This document shows, piece after piece, positions 8,470 through 17,868 of a stretch of 47,595 bases of DNA. Made by a program: the position numbers and the translations under genes. The stretch comes from Deltaproteobacteria bacterium RIFCSPLOWO2_12_FULL_60_19 (GTDB lineage: Bacteria; Desulfobacterota; Binatia; UBA9968), in contig MGSS01000032.1 of assembly GCA_001798595.1 (NCBI GenBank), positions 1 to 47,595 on the forward strand. The letters are read 5' to 3'. The notes below the pieces were generated by a model, which was not told where the DNA came from, ran no database searches, and worked only from the letters and a program-made list of their open reading frames with translations. How positions within the stretch are numbered: the first letter of the stretch is position 1; each line of letters begins with the position of its first letter.

Positions 8470-9531
8470 ATGACGCTGATTCTGAACAACGACGAAATCC
8501 AAAAGGCGCTGGACGTTGAGACCTGTCTTACATCAATGGAAGAGGCTTACCGCGAGTTGGCGACGAGCCAGGCGGTGAACCGGCCGACAAGCCACTCTTA
8601 CCTTCCCCACTCTCTCCCGCAGGCCACCTACAGCTTCAAGTCCGTCGACGGGGGCGTGAAAAAATTCGGCGTGCTCGCGCTCCGCATTACATCCGACATC
8701 GTGCAGGAAAAGAACGTCAACAACTCCGTCCGCTCGGAAAAACTTCCCCTTGCCGGCAAGGGTCAATACCTTGGTCTCGTCCAGCTCTTCAGCATCGAGA
8801 CGGGAGAGCTGCTCGCGATCATGCCCGACGGCTTGATCCAGCAGACCCGCGTGGCAGTCACCAGCGCCCTCGGAGTGAAGGCGCTCGCTTGCAAAAATTC
8901 AGAAGTCCTCGCCTTGATCGGCTCCGGCGGCCAGGCCCGCGCCCACTTCCGCTTTCTCACCGCCGTGCGGCCTATTAAGCGGGTCAAGATTTTTAGCCCG
9001 AATCCAGACCATCGGAAGGCATTTGCCGCGGAGATGGAAAGAGCAACCGAAATCCCAACTGAAGCCGTCGCCAGCGCGGAAGAAGCTGTGAGGAACTGCG
9101 ACATTGTTTGCAGTGCCACCAACTCATCGCGGCCCGTGATCAAGGCCGATTGGCTGCAGCCTGGGATGCACTACAATTCGATCCGGGAGTTCGAGATGGA
9201 CGAAGTGGCGCTCGACAAGGCCGATGTGGTCGCCATCCACACCCGCTTCGGTGGCATCCAGCACTTTCAGCCGCCCGGGTTGGACAAGGACTTACCCGGA
9301 GTGCGCCGCGAGAAGCCGAGGGATTGGAGCCGTTACCCTGAGATTCAGGATCTCCTCGTCGGCAAAGCCCCTGGCCGCACGAGCGACCAGCAAATTACCT
9401 GCTTTCTCAACAACGTCGGCACCGGCATCCAGTTCGCCACCATGGGCTACTGCGCCTACCGCGCCGCCAAAGAAAAGGGTCTCGGCAAGGAAATCCCGAC
9501 CGACTGGTTTCTGCAGGATATCAAGCCCTAA
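8470..9531 (+). CDS. Ornithine cyclodeaminase / mu-crystallin family protein
   Basis: A 353-residue NAD(P)-binding protein. ATG 8470 follows GGAGGTTTC; a much longer in-frame extension upstream is antisense to the amidohydrolase and is rejected. Family features are the Rossmann motif LIGSGGQARAHF, ATNSSRPVIKADWLQPGMH, and the C-terminal helix-rich QFATMGYCAYRAAKEKGLG. Members include ornithine cyclodeaminases, ketimine reductases and alanine/opine dehydrogenases, and sequence alone does not distinguish these. The family's usual conserved Asp near the end of the Rossmann domain appears as VVAIHTRFGG rather than VVxDxxxQA, so activity as a true cyclodeaminase is doubtful. Confidence 0.83.
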   Translation: MTLILNNDEIQKALDVETCLTSMEEAYRELATSQAVNRPTSHSYLPHSLPQATYSFKSVDGGVKKFGVLALRITSDIVQEKNVNNSVRSEKLPLAGKGQYLGLVQLFSIETGELLAIMPDGLIQQTRVAVTSALGVKALACKNSEVLALIGSGGQARAHFRFLTAVRPIKRVKIFSPNPDHRKAFAAEMERATEIPTEAVASAEEAVRNCDIVCSATNSSRPVIKADWLQPGMHYNSIREFEMDEVALDKADVVAIHTRFGGIQHFQPPGLDKDLPGVRREKPRDWSRYPEIQDLLVGKAPGRTSDQQITCFLNNVGTGIQFATMGYCAYRAAKEKGLGKEIPTDWFLQDIKP

Positions 9532-9553
9532 AGTCGAAGCGCTTTACGCACGA

Positions 9554-9571
9554 GCAGACAAGTGAGTCTGC
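9554..9571. terminator. Short hairpin between convergent genes
   Basis: GCAGAC (9554-9559) and GTCTGC (9566-9571) form a 6-bp stem with a 6-nt loop in the 52-bp gap between two convergent genes. The following CCCCTGTTT is only weakly T-rich, so terminator activity is uncertain; it may instead be a fragment of a common intergenic repeat. Confidence 0.35.
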
Positions 9572-9583
9572 CCCTGTTTAGCC

Positions 9584-10167
9584 TCACTTTCCCAACATCT
9601 TCTTCAGCTTCTCGATCACCTCCGGAGGCTGGCTCATCGCGTCTTTTACGATCTCTTCCAGCTCTTCGCCGGTCGTCGGGCCCAACTCGAAGTTTCTCTT
9701 CTTGATCTCCTCCAGGAACCCTGGATCTTTCATCGTCCTGGCGAACGCCTCACGGAGAATCTTCACCCGATCCGGCGGAACGCCCGGAGGGGCCATCATC
9801 GGACGGCCGAGCGCACCACCCGCGAGAATAACCGCCGCAAGCCGCCGGCCGGTCTCCGGCGTTTTGTACCGATCCATCAGCTCGTAGATCGTCGGCACGT
9901 TGGCCAGGCGCGGATCGCGGGCGCGCCCGGTTTGAATGAGATTACGGATAAAACCTTTTTTCCTCCAGCCGCCGTAAGGCTCGCGGGAAAAAAACGCCTC
10001 AATCGTGAAAGAACGGCATTGCACCTCTCCCCGCTCGATCGCCAGGTCGATCTCCGGCCCGCCCGGGTAACCCTGGACGGTCTGAATCTTCAGCGGCGGA
10101 AAGACCTCCTCCTCCAAGCCAGAGCAAGAAATAGCGAGACAGCGTGCCGGTCTCTTCGCCTTTTCAT
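9584..10167 (-). pseudogene. Broken TctC/Bug-family periplasmic binding protein gene
   Basis: An intact family member has about 320-340 residues. Here a correct beginning (ATG 10167 after AAAGGAGGTTCGT) reads MKRRRDRHAVSLFLALAW, a signal-peptide start, then hits TGA after 25 codons. The rest is in another frame: a GTG-initiated frame from 10189 encodes the C-terminal half (TVQGYPGGPEIDLAIERGEV, GRPMMAPPGVPPDRVKILRE, PGFLEEIKKRNFELGPTTGE). The simplest account is a deletion of about 130-150 internal codons that also changed frame. It lies 14 bp downstream of the aldo/keto reductase and was probably in its operon. TctC/Bug proteins bind carboxylates outside the cell; this copy should be non-functional. 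Confidence 0.8.
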
Positions 10168-10181
10168 ACGAACCTCCTTTT

Positions 10182-11186
10182 TTAAGCACTCAGCCTGCCA
10201 AAATCGCTTTCCCAAATCTTTTTCAAACGTGCCATCGCCTCGTCGGACAATCCACCGGCGCCGGAGCAGGCGACGGCTTCGTCGATGTGAAACACGTTGG
10301 AAAAGCCGACGAGGACGGTTGAGACTTCTCGCTTCATCAGAGCGAAGCGGATCGCCGCTGCGGTAAGACTCTTGATATTGCCGCCGATGAGGAACTTGAC
10401 CTTTTCGGCGCGTTGCAAATCGAGCGCGTAGTCGGAGCCCGGCGAGAGCGGCTCCGGGCTGCTGCCCCCTCCCGCGTCGGGGGTCGAAGTGAGCGCGCCG
10501 GCGGCAAGGACGCGGATCACGGCGATGCCCATCCCCTTCTCCGCCGCGCGATCTATCAACCGCCCGTAATCCAGCGCGCTGAAGCCTTGCGGCACAGCCT
10601 CGCCCGCGCTTGGATTGAGAAGATTGTAGTACGCCTGGAACGAATGGAACTCGCCGCTGTCGATCAGTTCGTGCAGCGCTCGCGGATCGCCGAGGCCGCT
10701 GAAGCCGAAATATCCGACCTTGCCTTTTTCCCTCATCTCTTTGAAGCCGTCCAGAACGCCGCCTTGCCGCAGCACGTCTTTCGGTGTCACGCTGAATCGC
10801 TTCCCCGGACTCCTTTCAACCGTCACCCGATTGTGCAACTGGATCAGATCGACGGATTTTCGTTGCAGCCGTCGAAGGGCCGCCTCGACCGCTCGAACCG
10901 TTGTGGCTTTGAGATCGGACGCCGCTTCAGGCTCAAGCCGAATCTTCGTCGACACGACAGGAGACGCCCCGATCTCGCTTAATATCCTTCCCAGATTTTC
11001 TTCCGATTTCCCCAGGCCGTAGGCGAACGCCGTGTCGAAATAATTGATGCCGAGATCGAGCGCGTGTTGCACCGCTCTCAACTGGTCCTCGTAGGTCGCC
11101 CGCACCATCAACACGGCGTTGTTGCCGCAGCCGAAGCCGATCTCGGAAATTTTCAATCCGGTTCTTCCCAACGTCCGATACCGCAT
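10182..11186 (-). CDS. Aldo/keto reductase
   Basis: A 334-residue NADPH-dependent oxidoreductase of the AKR superfamily. ATG 11186 is preceded by AGGAGG with 6-nt spacing. The catalytic tetrad is visible: Asp and Tyr in FDTAFAYG, Lys in VVSTKIRL and His in LIQLHNR. The start MRYRTLGRTGLKISEIGFG is typical of the branch related to L-galactose dehydrogenases and general stress protein 69-like reductases. The C-terminal cofactor helix region reads EVSTVLVGFSNVFHIDEAV. Substrate unknown. The broken solute-binding gene follows in the same direction. Confidence 0.9.
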   Translation of the reverse strand: MRYRTLGRTGLKISEIGFGCGNNAVLMVRATYEDQLRAVQHALDLGINYFDTAFAYGLGKSEENLGRILSEIGASPVVSTKIRLEPEAASDLKATTVRAVEAALRRLQRKSVDLIQLHNRVTVERSPGKRFSVTPKDVLRQGGVLDGFKEMREKGKVGYFGFSGLGDPRALHELIDSGEFHSFQAYYNLLNPSAGEAVPQGFSALDYGRLIDRAAEKGMGIAVIRVLAAGALTSTPDAGGGSSPEPLSPGSDYALDLQRAEKVKFLIGGNIKSLTAAAIRFALMKREVSTVLVGFSNVFHIDEAVACSGAGGLSDEAMARLKKIWESDFGRLSA

Positions 11187-11266
11187 GCGCAACCTCCTCT
11201 CGACCCTTTAGGAACAAGCGCTGAACAGAGTCGCGAAAAACTGTTCTTTCAGGGAGCGATGAGGTC

Positions 11267-11427
11267 GAGCGCAACTACCACCACCGCCCGCCTGGGGGTC
11301 TCTCGAAGGGCCGATATATCCTCGCTTCGCTCGGAATCTCAAATTGAATCTGGAATCTGAGATTTGAAATCTGAAATCCCGAAGGGCGTGCGTCGGCCCG
11401 GAGAGAGATTCCCTGGCGGGCTGACGG
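11267..11427 (+). repeat. Dispersed structured repeat, copy A (short form)
   Basis: First of four copies of an intergenic element (others at 26931, 36903 and 44738). It begins GAGCGCAAC, continues CGCCTGGGGGTCTCTC...GGGCCGATATATCC, and ends TCGGCCCGGAGAGAG...GGCGGGCTGACGG. The two ends are inverted complements and can form a stem of about 25 bp. This copy lacks about 14 nt of the AT-rich centre that the other three have, which removes one arm of the inner hairpin. No ORF lies inside. It occupies the gap between the divergent aldo/keto reductase and aminotransferase genes, upstream of the ZTP promoter. Confidence 0.85.
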
Positions 11428-11479
11428 TAGATGCGCCTTTTTCAACGGTCCTGGGGGATGTTCGCACAGTAGAAAACAG

Positions 11480-11508
11480 TTGACAAACGAATTCTTCTAA
11501 GATACGAA
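11480..11508 (+). promoter_or_regulatory. Promoter of the ZTP-controlled serine/purA operon
   Basis: TTGACA (11480-11485), a 17-nt spacer and TACGAA (11503-11508). The predicted transcription start near 11514 lies just before the first paired strand of the riboswitch, as expected for a leader RNA. Confidence 0.55.
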
Positions 11509-11518
11509 AAAGACCATC

Positions 11519-11594
11519 GGTTTGCGCGACTGGCGTTTACGTGGAATTGACCACGAGGAAGTGCAAAACCTTAAGACGGCCGAACGCCTGGGTC
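11519..11594 (+). promoter_or_regulatory. ZTP (pfl) riboswitch aptamer
   Basis: The leader matches the ZTP aptamer in sequence and fold. P1 pairs GGTTTGCGC (11519-11527) with GTGCAAAACC (11561-11570). The conserved GACTGGCG (11528-11535) follows. P2 is CGTGG/CCACG (11540-11544 and 11551-11555) around AATTGA, then AGGAAG. P3 pairs GGCC (11579-11582) with GGTC (11591-11594) around the loop GAACGCCTG, whose CGCC pairs with GGCG (11532-11535) as the pseudoknot. ZTP/ZMP accumulates when 10-formyl-tetrahydrofolate is short, and these switches normally turn on one-carbon and purine genes. Downstream genes make serine (the one-carbon donor) and AMP, a fitting regulon. Confidence 0.92.
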
Positions 11595-11623
11595 TCTTAG
11601 TTCTAAGAGCTCAGGCTTTTTTT
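11586..11623 (+). terminator. Intrinsic terminator forming the ZTP riboswitch expression platform
   Basis: GCCTGGGTCTCTTA (11586-11599), loop GTTC and TAAGAGCTCAGGC (11604-11616) form a stem with one bulge, followed by seven T (11617-11623). The 5' arm reuses the CGCCTGGG segment of the aptamer's P3 loop and pseudoknot. Ligand-bound aptamer and terminator are therefore mutually exclusive, which predicts that ZTP turns the operon on. Confidence 0.92.
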
Positions 11624-11656
11624 ATTTCCGCCGGATGACGCCAGGTAAGGTGCAAA

Positions 11657-12802
11657 ATGATTAAACAATACTTGCTCTCTCCCGGTCCCACGCCCATCCC
11701 CAACGAAGTGCAATTGGCGATGGCGGCGACCATGATCCACCACCGCACACCCGAGTTCGCCAAGGTCTTTGCCGAAGTCCGAGAGGGACTGAAGGAGTTG
11801 TTCGGCGCGAAAAACGACGACGTCCTGATCCTGGCCTCTTCCGGCACCGGCGCGATGGAGGCGACGGTTTCGAACCTCTTCTCCCCCGGCGACAAAGTTT
11901 TAGTCGTAAACGGCGGAAAGTTCGGCGAGCGGTGGCTCGAGATCAGCAAGGCCTTCGGCCTGACTCCCATAGAACTCAAAGTCGAGTGGGGCAAGGCGGT
12001 CAAGGTGGAAGACGTCGAGCGCAGCTTGAAGTCCCATCCCGACATCCAGGCAGTCTTGATCCAGGCGAGCGAGACTTCGACCACGGTCTGGCATCCGGTG
12101 CGCGAGCTCGCGCGGCTGACGCAGAACGGCCCGCTGCTGATCGTCGACGGCGTCACCGCCGTGGGCGTGGCGCGCGTGCCGCTGGGGGAGTGGGGCATCG
12201 ACGCGCTCGTGACCGGATCGCAAAAGGCGCTGATGCTGCCGCCGGGCCTTGGATTCGTCTCCTTCGGCGAGCGCGCCTGGGCCAGGGTCGAGAAGGCAAA
12301 GCTCCCGCGCTTCTATTTCGATTTAAGGCTCGAACGCAAAAGCCAGCAGAAAGGCTCGGGCGCGTTCACGCCGGCGGTCTCGCTGATCTTCGGTCTGCGC
12401 GCGGCGCTCCGGCTGATGCGGCAAGAGGGTCTCGATCGGGTTTATGCCCGCCACGAGCGCATGGCGCGCGCCACGCGCGCCGCGGCGACGGCGATGGGGC
12501 TTAAGCTGCTCGCGCCGGAAAGCCCGAGCCCGGCGGCCACCGGCGTCTACATGCCCGAGGGAGTGAACGCCGACAAGTTGTTGGATTTTCTCCGCGAGAA
12601 GATGCAGATCACGCTGGCCGAGGGGCAAGATCGGCTGAAGGGTAAGGCCATCCGCATCGCCCACGTGGGCTACATGGGCGCGTTCGACGTGCTGGTCGCG
12701 ATCGGCGCGCTGGAGATGGCGCTTAAGAAATTCGGCGCGCCGGTAAAGTTCGGGCAGGGAGTGGCGGCCGCGCAGGAAGTGTTGATGGAAGCGCTGGAAT
12801 AA
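11657..12802 (+). CDS. Class V PLP-dependent aminotransferase, probable phosphohydroxypyruvate/serine-pathway enzyme
   Basis: A 381-residue fold-type I aminotransferase of the alanine-glyoxylate/serine-pyruvate group. It starts LLSPGPTPIPNEVQLAM, carries SSGTGAMEA for PLP phosphate binding, the PLP-ring Asp in LLIVDGVTAVG, and the Schiff-base Lys190 in GSQKALMLPPGLGF. Members of this group act as serine-glyoxylate, alanine-glyoxylate or, in lineages lacking classical SerC, phosphoserine aminotransferases. Because serA begins only 2 nt downstream under the same ZTP riboswitch, I infer that it converts 3-phosphohydroxypyruvate to phosphoserine. The ribosome binding site (AAGGTG) is moderate. 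Confidence 0.88.
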   Translation: MIKQYLLSPGPTPIPNEVQLAMAATMIHHRTPEFAKVFAEVREGLKELFGAKNDDVLILASSGTGAMEATVSNLFSPGDKVLVVNGGKFGERWLEISKAFGLTPIELKVEWGKAVKVEDVERSLKSHPDIQAVLIQASETSTTVWHPVRELARLTQNGPLLIVDGVTAVGVARVPLGEWGIDALVTGSQKALMLPPGLGFVSFGERAWARVEKAKLPRFYFDLRLERKSQQKGSGAFTPAVSLIFGLRAALRLMRQEGLDRVYARHERMARATRAAATAMGLKLLAPESPSPAATGVYMPEGVNADKLLDFLREKMQITLAEGQDRLKGKAIRIAHVGYMGAFDVLVAIGALEMALKKFGAPVKFGQGVAAAQEVLMEALE

Positions 12803-12804
12803 AA

Positions 12805-14397
12805 ATGGACACGACCAAAATATTAGTCACCGATCCCCTCGCCCCCCAGGGCATGGAGGTGTTCGCGCGCGCGCCGGGATTCAAGGTGGACGAAAAGATC
12901 GGCCTCAAGGCGCCGGAGATCAAGAAAATCATTGGCGACTACCACGGCTGGGTGCTGCGCAGCGGCAGCAAGGTGACGGCGGACATTCTCGAAAACGCCG
13001 GGAACTTGAAGGTCATCGGCCGCGCCGGTATCGGCGTGGAGAATATCGACGTCGAGGCCGCGAGCAAGAGAGGCATCGTCGTGATGAACACGCCCGGCGG
13101 CAACAACGTCACGACCGCCGAGCACACGATCTCGCTCATGCTCTCGCTCGCCCGCCACATCCCGCAGGCGGTCGCCTCGCTCAAGTCCGGAAAGTGGGAG
13201 CGGCAGAAGTTCGTCGGAATAGAAGTCTGCAACAAAACCCTGGGCATCATCGGCTTAGGCAACGTCGGCCGGATCGTCGCCGAGAGGGCGTTGGGCTTCA
13301 GGATGAAAGTGCTCGCCTTCGACCCGTTCGTCCAGCCCGAGAGCGCGGCGCGCATGGGAGTCGAGATGGCGAGCCTGGACGAGATCTACGCCCGCTCCGA
13401 CTTCATCACCGTTCACGTGCCGCTCACCAACGAGACCCGCGGCCTGATCGGCCGGGAGACCTTCGCCAGGATGAAAAAAGGGGTGCGTATCGTCAACTGC
13501 GCGCGCGGCGGCATCGTGGACGAGAACGATCTGGCCGAAGCGATTCGCCAGGGCCAAGTGGCCGGGGCTGCGCTGGACGTCTATGTGGACGAGCCGCCGC
13601 CGCCCGACCATCCGCTGGTCCGCATGGAGCAGGTCGTCACCACACCCCACCTGGGCGCTTCGACGGACGAGGCTCAGCTCAACGTCGCCATCGCCGTCGC
13701 CGAGCAGATGGTCGATTTTCTCGTGCGCGGCGTGATCCGCTACGCCGTCAACGTTCCGTCGGTCAGCCCGGAGCTGCTGAGCGCGCTCCGGCCGTATCTC
13801 ACGCTGGGCGAGAAACTCGGCAGCCTGCAAGTCCAGATGCTGGCCAGACTGCCGCAGGAAGTCCATATCGAATACGCCGGCGAAGTCACGCAGTACGACG
13901 TCGCCCCGCTGACGCTCGCCGTGCTCAAGGGCATTCTCACGCCGATGATGGAGTCGAGCGTCAACTACGTCAACGCGCCGCTGGTGGCGCGCGAGCGCGG
14001 CATCAAAGTGATCGAGTCGAAAAGCAGCCGCGCCAGCGACTTCGCCAGCTCGATCAACCTCAAGGTGAAGACAAAAGACCGGGACCTCGAGGTCGAAGGC
14101 GCGATCTTCGGCAGCAAACATCCCCGGATCGTCAAGATCAACGGCTTTTATCTCGAGGCCGTGCCCGAAGGCTACATCCTGATCCTGCACAACCGCGACG
14201 TTCCCGGCGTCGTCGGCGCCGTCGGCACGCTGCTGGGCCAGAAAGGGATCAACATCGCCGGGATGGAGCTGGGCCGGGAGAAGGTCGGCGGCATGGCGAT
14301 CTCCTGCATCCACGTGGACGACGCCATACCGAAAGAGACTCTTGAGGCGCTGCGCGGCCTGCCTGCCATCGTCACTGCGGAATTGGTGAAACTCTAG
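12805..14397 (+). CDS. serA: D-3-phosphoglycerate dehydrogenase
   Basis: A 530-residue long-form SerA that commits glycolytic 3-phosphoglycerate to serine synthesis using NAD. Order: substrate domain, Rossmann core with GLGNVGRIVAERALGF, catalytic Arg234 (NCARGGIVDEND), Glu263 (VYVDEPPPPDHP) and His282 (TTPHLGASTDEA), then an allosteric substrate-binding (ASB) domain (about 320-450) and an ACT domain (about 457-530, ILILHNRDVPGVVGAVGTLL), which usually binds serine for feedback inhibition. It starts 2 nt after the aminotransferase stop, so the pair is translationally coupled. Serine then feeds glycine and one-carbon units to purine synthesis, matching the ZTP control upstream. Confidence 0.97.
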   Translation: MDTTKILVTDPLAPQGMEVFARAPGFKVDEKIGLKAPEIKKIIGDYHGWVLRSGSKVTADILENAGNLKVIGRAGIGVENIDVEAASKRGIVVMNTPGGNNVTTAEHTISLMLSLARHIPQAVASLKSGKWERQKFVGIEVCNKTLGIIGLGNVGRIVAERALGFRMKVLAFDPFVQPESAARMGVEMASLDEIYARSDFITVHVPLTNETRGLIGRETFARMKKGVRIVNCARGGIVDENDLAEAIRQGQVAGAALDVYVDEPPPPDHPLVRMEQVVTTPHLGASTDEAQLNVAIAVAEQMVDFLVRGVIRYAVNVPSVSPELLSALRPYLTLGEKLGSLQVQMLARLPQEVHIEYAGEVTQYDVAPLTLAVLKGILTPMMESSVNYVNAPLVARERGIKVIESKSSRASDFASSINLKVKTKDRDLEVEGAIFGSKHPRIVKINGFYLEAVPEGYILILHNRDVPGVVGAVGTLLGQKGINIAGMELGREKVGGMAISCIHVDDAIPKETLEALRGLPAIVTAELVKL

Positions 14398-14406
14398 GAT
14401 AACAAA

Positions 14407-15800
<1,394 letters not shown>

Positions 15801-15808
15801 GTGAGGTG

Positions 15809-15872
15809 TAGGGGCGACCGGCCCCGAAAAGGCCCGTGGCCCTCGGGGCTTTACGGGCCGGTCGCCCCTACT
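15809..15872. terminator. Long perfect hairpin after purA
   Basis: GTAGGGGCGACCGGCCC (15809-15825) and its exact reverse complement (15856-15872) form a 17-bp GC-rich stem around a 30-nt loop that itself contains GGCCC/GGGGC pairs. It lies between convergent purA and the solute-binding gene. It lacks a T-run, so it may be a dispersed hairpin repeat that acts as a bidirectional transcription barrier. Confidence 0.6.
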
Positions 15873-15884
15873 GGCGCCTGTTGC

Positions 15885-16907
15885 CTATCTCAATTTAAAA
15901 ATTTCCAGATATAGCTTCACCGTCTCGTCGAAGTTCTTATAATCTTCCGGGCTTTCGATCACCCGCTTGAAGCCTCTGAACAGCCGGGGCGGATCGGGCT
16001 CTACGTCTTTGCGCACGGGAATCCGCTGGAACCCTCTTAACATCTCCGCCCCTTCTTTGGAGAGAATGAAATCCAGGAACAGCCTGGCGGCGTTGGGATG
16101 GGGCGCCTTGGCTGCAAGCATGGCCGGGTTCACCTGGACCACGGCCGGTTCGAGCGGAACCCAATCGATCGGCGCTTTCCTTTGGGTCATTCGCTCGATC
16201 GTCTGGTTGTAGGCCAAAATCAACGGATACTCGCCGGCCACTGCGAGCTGGACCCGCTCCGTGTTGCCCCGCTTCGGAACCGCATCCTGGGCTGCCAGCC
16301 GCTTGAAATAGGCGACTGCCTTCTCCTTGCCCCATATGCCGATGAGTCCCTGAAGCATGCCGTAAGCCTCGGTATCGACGGAAATCTGCCGGTTTTTCCA
16401 CTTGGGGTCGAGCAGAGCTTCGTAAGTTTTCGGCACGTCGTCCTTCTTGACGAGCTTGGTGTTGTAACCGAGCACATACGCATTGACATAGTAGGCCGTC
16501 CAATACCCTTCCTTGTCCACCAGATCGCTGTCGATCATCTTGGTTTCGGGCGAGAGGTAAGACGCGAGAAGCTTCCGCTCGATGAGTGGCAGCACCATCT
16601 CCCCTCTCCCCACGACCACGTCCCACGCATGACGCCCGCCACGGGCCTCGGTGAGGATCTTATTAAGGAGGGGTCCGCCGCCGGTGCGGAACAGCTCCGG
16701 CTTGACAAATGGGTATTTTTGCTGGAATCGGTCGACGACTTGCTTGCTCTGGTCGAGCGTCATCGTGGTGTACCAGATCAGCTCCCCTTCCTTCTTCGCG
16801 CCTTCGATCAGCTTTGGATCGGGGTTGGCTTGGGCCCAGGCAGTGACAGCAGTTAAACAGCATATCGCGACCGCACAAAACCCGAGCACGCGTGTAAGAG
16901 GTCTCAT
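15885..16907 (-). CDS. Extracellular solute-binding protein, ferric-iron ABC type
   Basis: A 340-residue secreted protein with a Sec signal peptide (MRPLTRVLGFCAVAICC..., likely cut after AWA near residue 25) and a family-1 solute-binding fold: GELIWYTTMTLDQSKQVVDR, AWDVVVGRGEM, YWTAYYVNAYVLGYNTKLVK, and SKEGAEMLRGFQRIPVR near the end. This layout is that of FbpA/AfuA-like iron and related binding proteins. ATG 16907 follows GGGAGG. No permease or ATPase adjoins it, so the ligand is unassigned; orphan binding proteins of this type are often expanded in such genomes. The 236 bp upstream contain no gene. Confidence 0.87.
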   Translation of the reverse strand: MRPLTRVLGFCAVAICCLTAVTAWAQANPDPKLIEGAKKEGELIWYTTMTLDQSKQVVDRFQQKYPFVKPELFRTGGGPLLNKILTEARGGRHAWDVVVGRGEMVLPLIERKLLASYLSPETKMIDSDLVDKEGYWTAYYVNAYVLGYNTKLVKKDDVPKTYEALLDPKWKNRQISVDTEAYGMLQGLIGIWGKEKAVAYFKRLAAQDAVPKRGNTERVQLAVAGEYPLILAYNQTIERMTQRKAPIDWVPLEPAVVQVNPAMLAAKAPHPNAARLFLDFILSKEGAEMLRGFQRIPVRKDVEPDPPRLFRGFKRVIESPEDYKNFDETVKLYLEIFKLR

Positions 16908-17143
16908 TTTGCTTGCCTCCCTTTGTATCTATTAGACGGCGGAACGATCTTATTGTACAGATTTTTCTTTTTTAGTCCACACCCCGAGGCCGGGGGCGGC
17001 GTCCGGGGTAAGATGTTAGAGCGGCCGGAAGTCGAAGTCAACCGGCACATCGACCGATTGCGGATCGTTTTTTATCCGCCTCGTCCTTGATTGCCCGCCG
17101 GGCGCCAACTATCATGTCGGCTGGGAAAGGAGGCCTAACGGAT

Positions 17144-17443
17144 ATGGAAGCGACAAGCGAAAAACTGGTTTCGGATCTCAAGGTCCTTATCGGCGACGCC
17201 GAGGAACTCCTCAAGGCGACGGCCAACCAGGCCGGGGAAAAGGTTGCCACGGTGCGCCAGCGCATCGAGCAGAGCCTGCACGAGGGGAAACGGTCGCTGG
17301 CGGAGGCCGAAGATATTTTGGTCGATAAGAGCAAAGAGGCGGCCACGGCGGCGGATGCCTACGTGCGGGAAAATCCCTGGAACGCGGTGGGCATCGCGGC
17401 GGGGGTCGGCCTGGTGCTTGGGCTGCTCATCCGGCGCAGTTGA
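17144..17443 (+). CDS. YqjD/ElaB (DUF883) family membrane-anchored protein
   Basis: A 99-residue protein matching the YqjD/ElaB plan: a long amphipathic N-terminal helix rich in Lys, Glu and Ala, the signature YVRENPWNAVGIAAGVGL and one C-terminal membrane helix ending LLIRRS. ATG 17144 is preferred because it follows AAAGGAGG by 10 nt and gives the usual family length; an upstream ATG at 17114 lacks a ribosome binding site. E. coli homologues are inner-membrane anchored and bind ribosomes in stationary phase; that role here is by analogy. It is the first gene of a three-gene unit. Confidence 0.87.
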   Translation: MEATSEKLVSDLKVLIGDAEELLKATANQAGEKVATVRQRIEQSLHEGKRSLAEAEDILVDKSKEAATAADAYVRENPWNAVGIAAGVGLVLGLLIRRS

Positions 17444-17454
17444 GTCTTCATAGG

Positions 17455-17868
17455 ATGGGCGCGGAAACGGACCGGGCCGGCGCAACCCGGCAGGGAGGCC
17501 TTTTCGACTCGCTCCGGGCGGTCATAGCGTCCTTCGTCGGCCTCTTGCAAACCCGACTCGATCTCGCCTCTACCGAGATCGAAGAGGAACGGGAGCGGCT
17601 CAAGGGGTTGATTCTGCTCGCGGCGATCTCGCTTTTTTGCGTGAGCCTCGCGGCGATTCTCCTGACGGCTTTGGTCGTGACCTTATTTTGGGAGACGCAC
17701 CGGTTCTATGTGTTGGGCGGGTTGGCGCTCTTCTACCTGGCAGCGGGGGCGATCGCGGCGCTGATTCTGCGCAAGAAAATCGCCGGTCGGCCGAGATTGT
17801 TTTCCGCCACTTTTGCCGAACTGGCCAAAGACCGCGAACGTTTGGAGTCTGAAATCCGTGAACGCTAA
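17455..17868 (+). CDS. YqjE / phage holin family (DUF1469) membrane protein
   Basis: A 137-residue protein with two long hydrophobic segments (ILLAAISLFCVSLAAILLTA and VLGGLALFYLAAGAIAALIL) between charged helices (TEIEEERERLKG at one end, ELAKDRERLESEIRER at the other). This is the YqjE layout. ATG 17455 lies 11 nt after the yqjD-like stop; a TTG start at 17440 is possible but lacks support. The holin label is historical; no lysis function is implied. The function is probably tied to its YqjD-like neighbour. Confidence 0.83.
   Translation: MGAETDRAGATRQGGLFDSLRAVIASFVGLLQTRLDLASTEIEEERERLKGLILLAAISLFCVSLAAILLTALVVTLFWETHRFYVLGGLALFYLAAGAIAALILRKKIAGRPRLFSATFAELAKDRERLESEIRER

Noticed and set aside
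10090-10167. Selenocysteine reading of the TGA in the TctC/Bug pseudogene
   Set aside because: The frame after the TGA does not match the family; the conserved part is in another frame, so this is a deletion/frameshift.
17440-17868. Prophage holin indicating a phage remnant
   Set aside because: The YqjE family carries a historical holin label; neighbours match the yqjDEK order and no phage genes are present.
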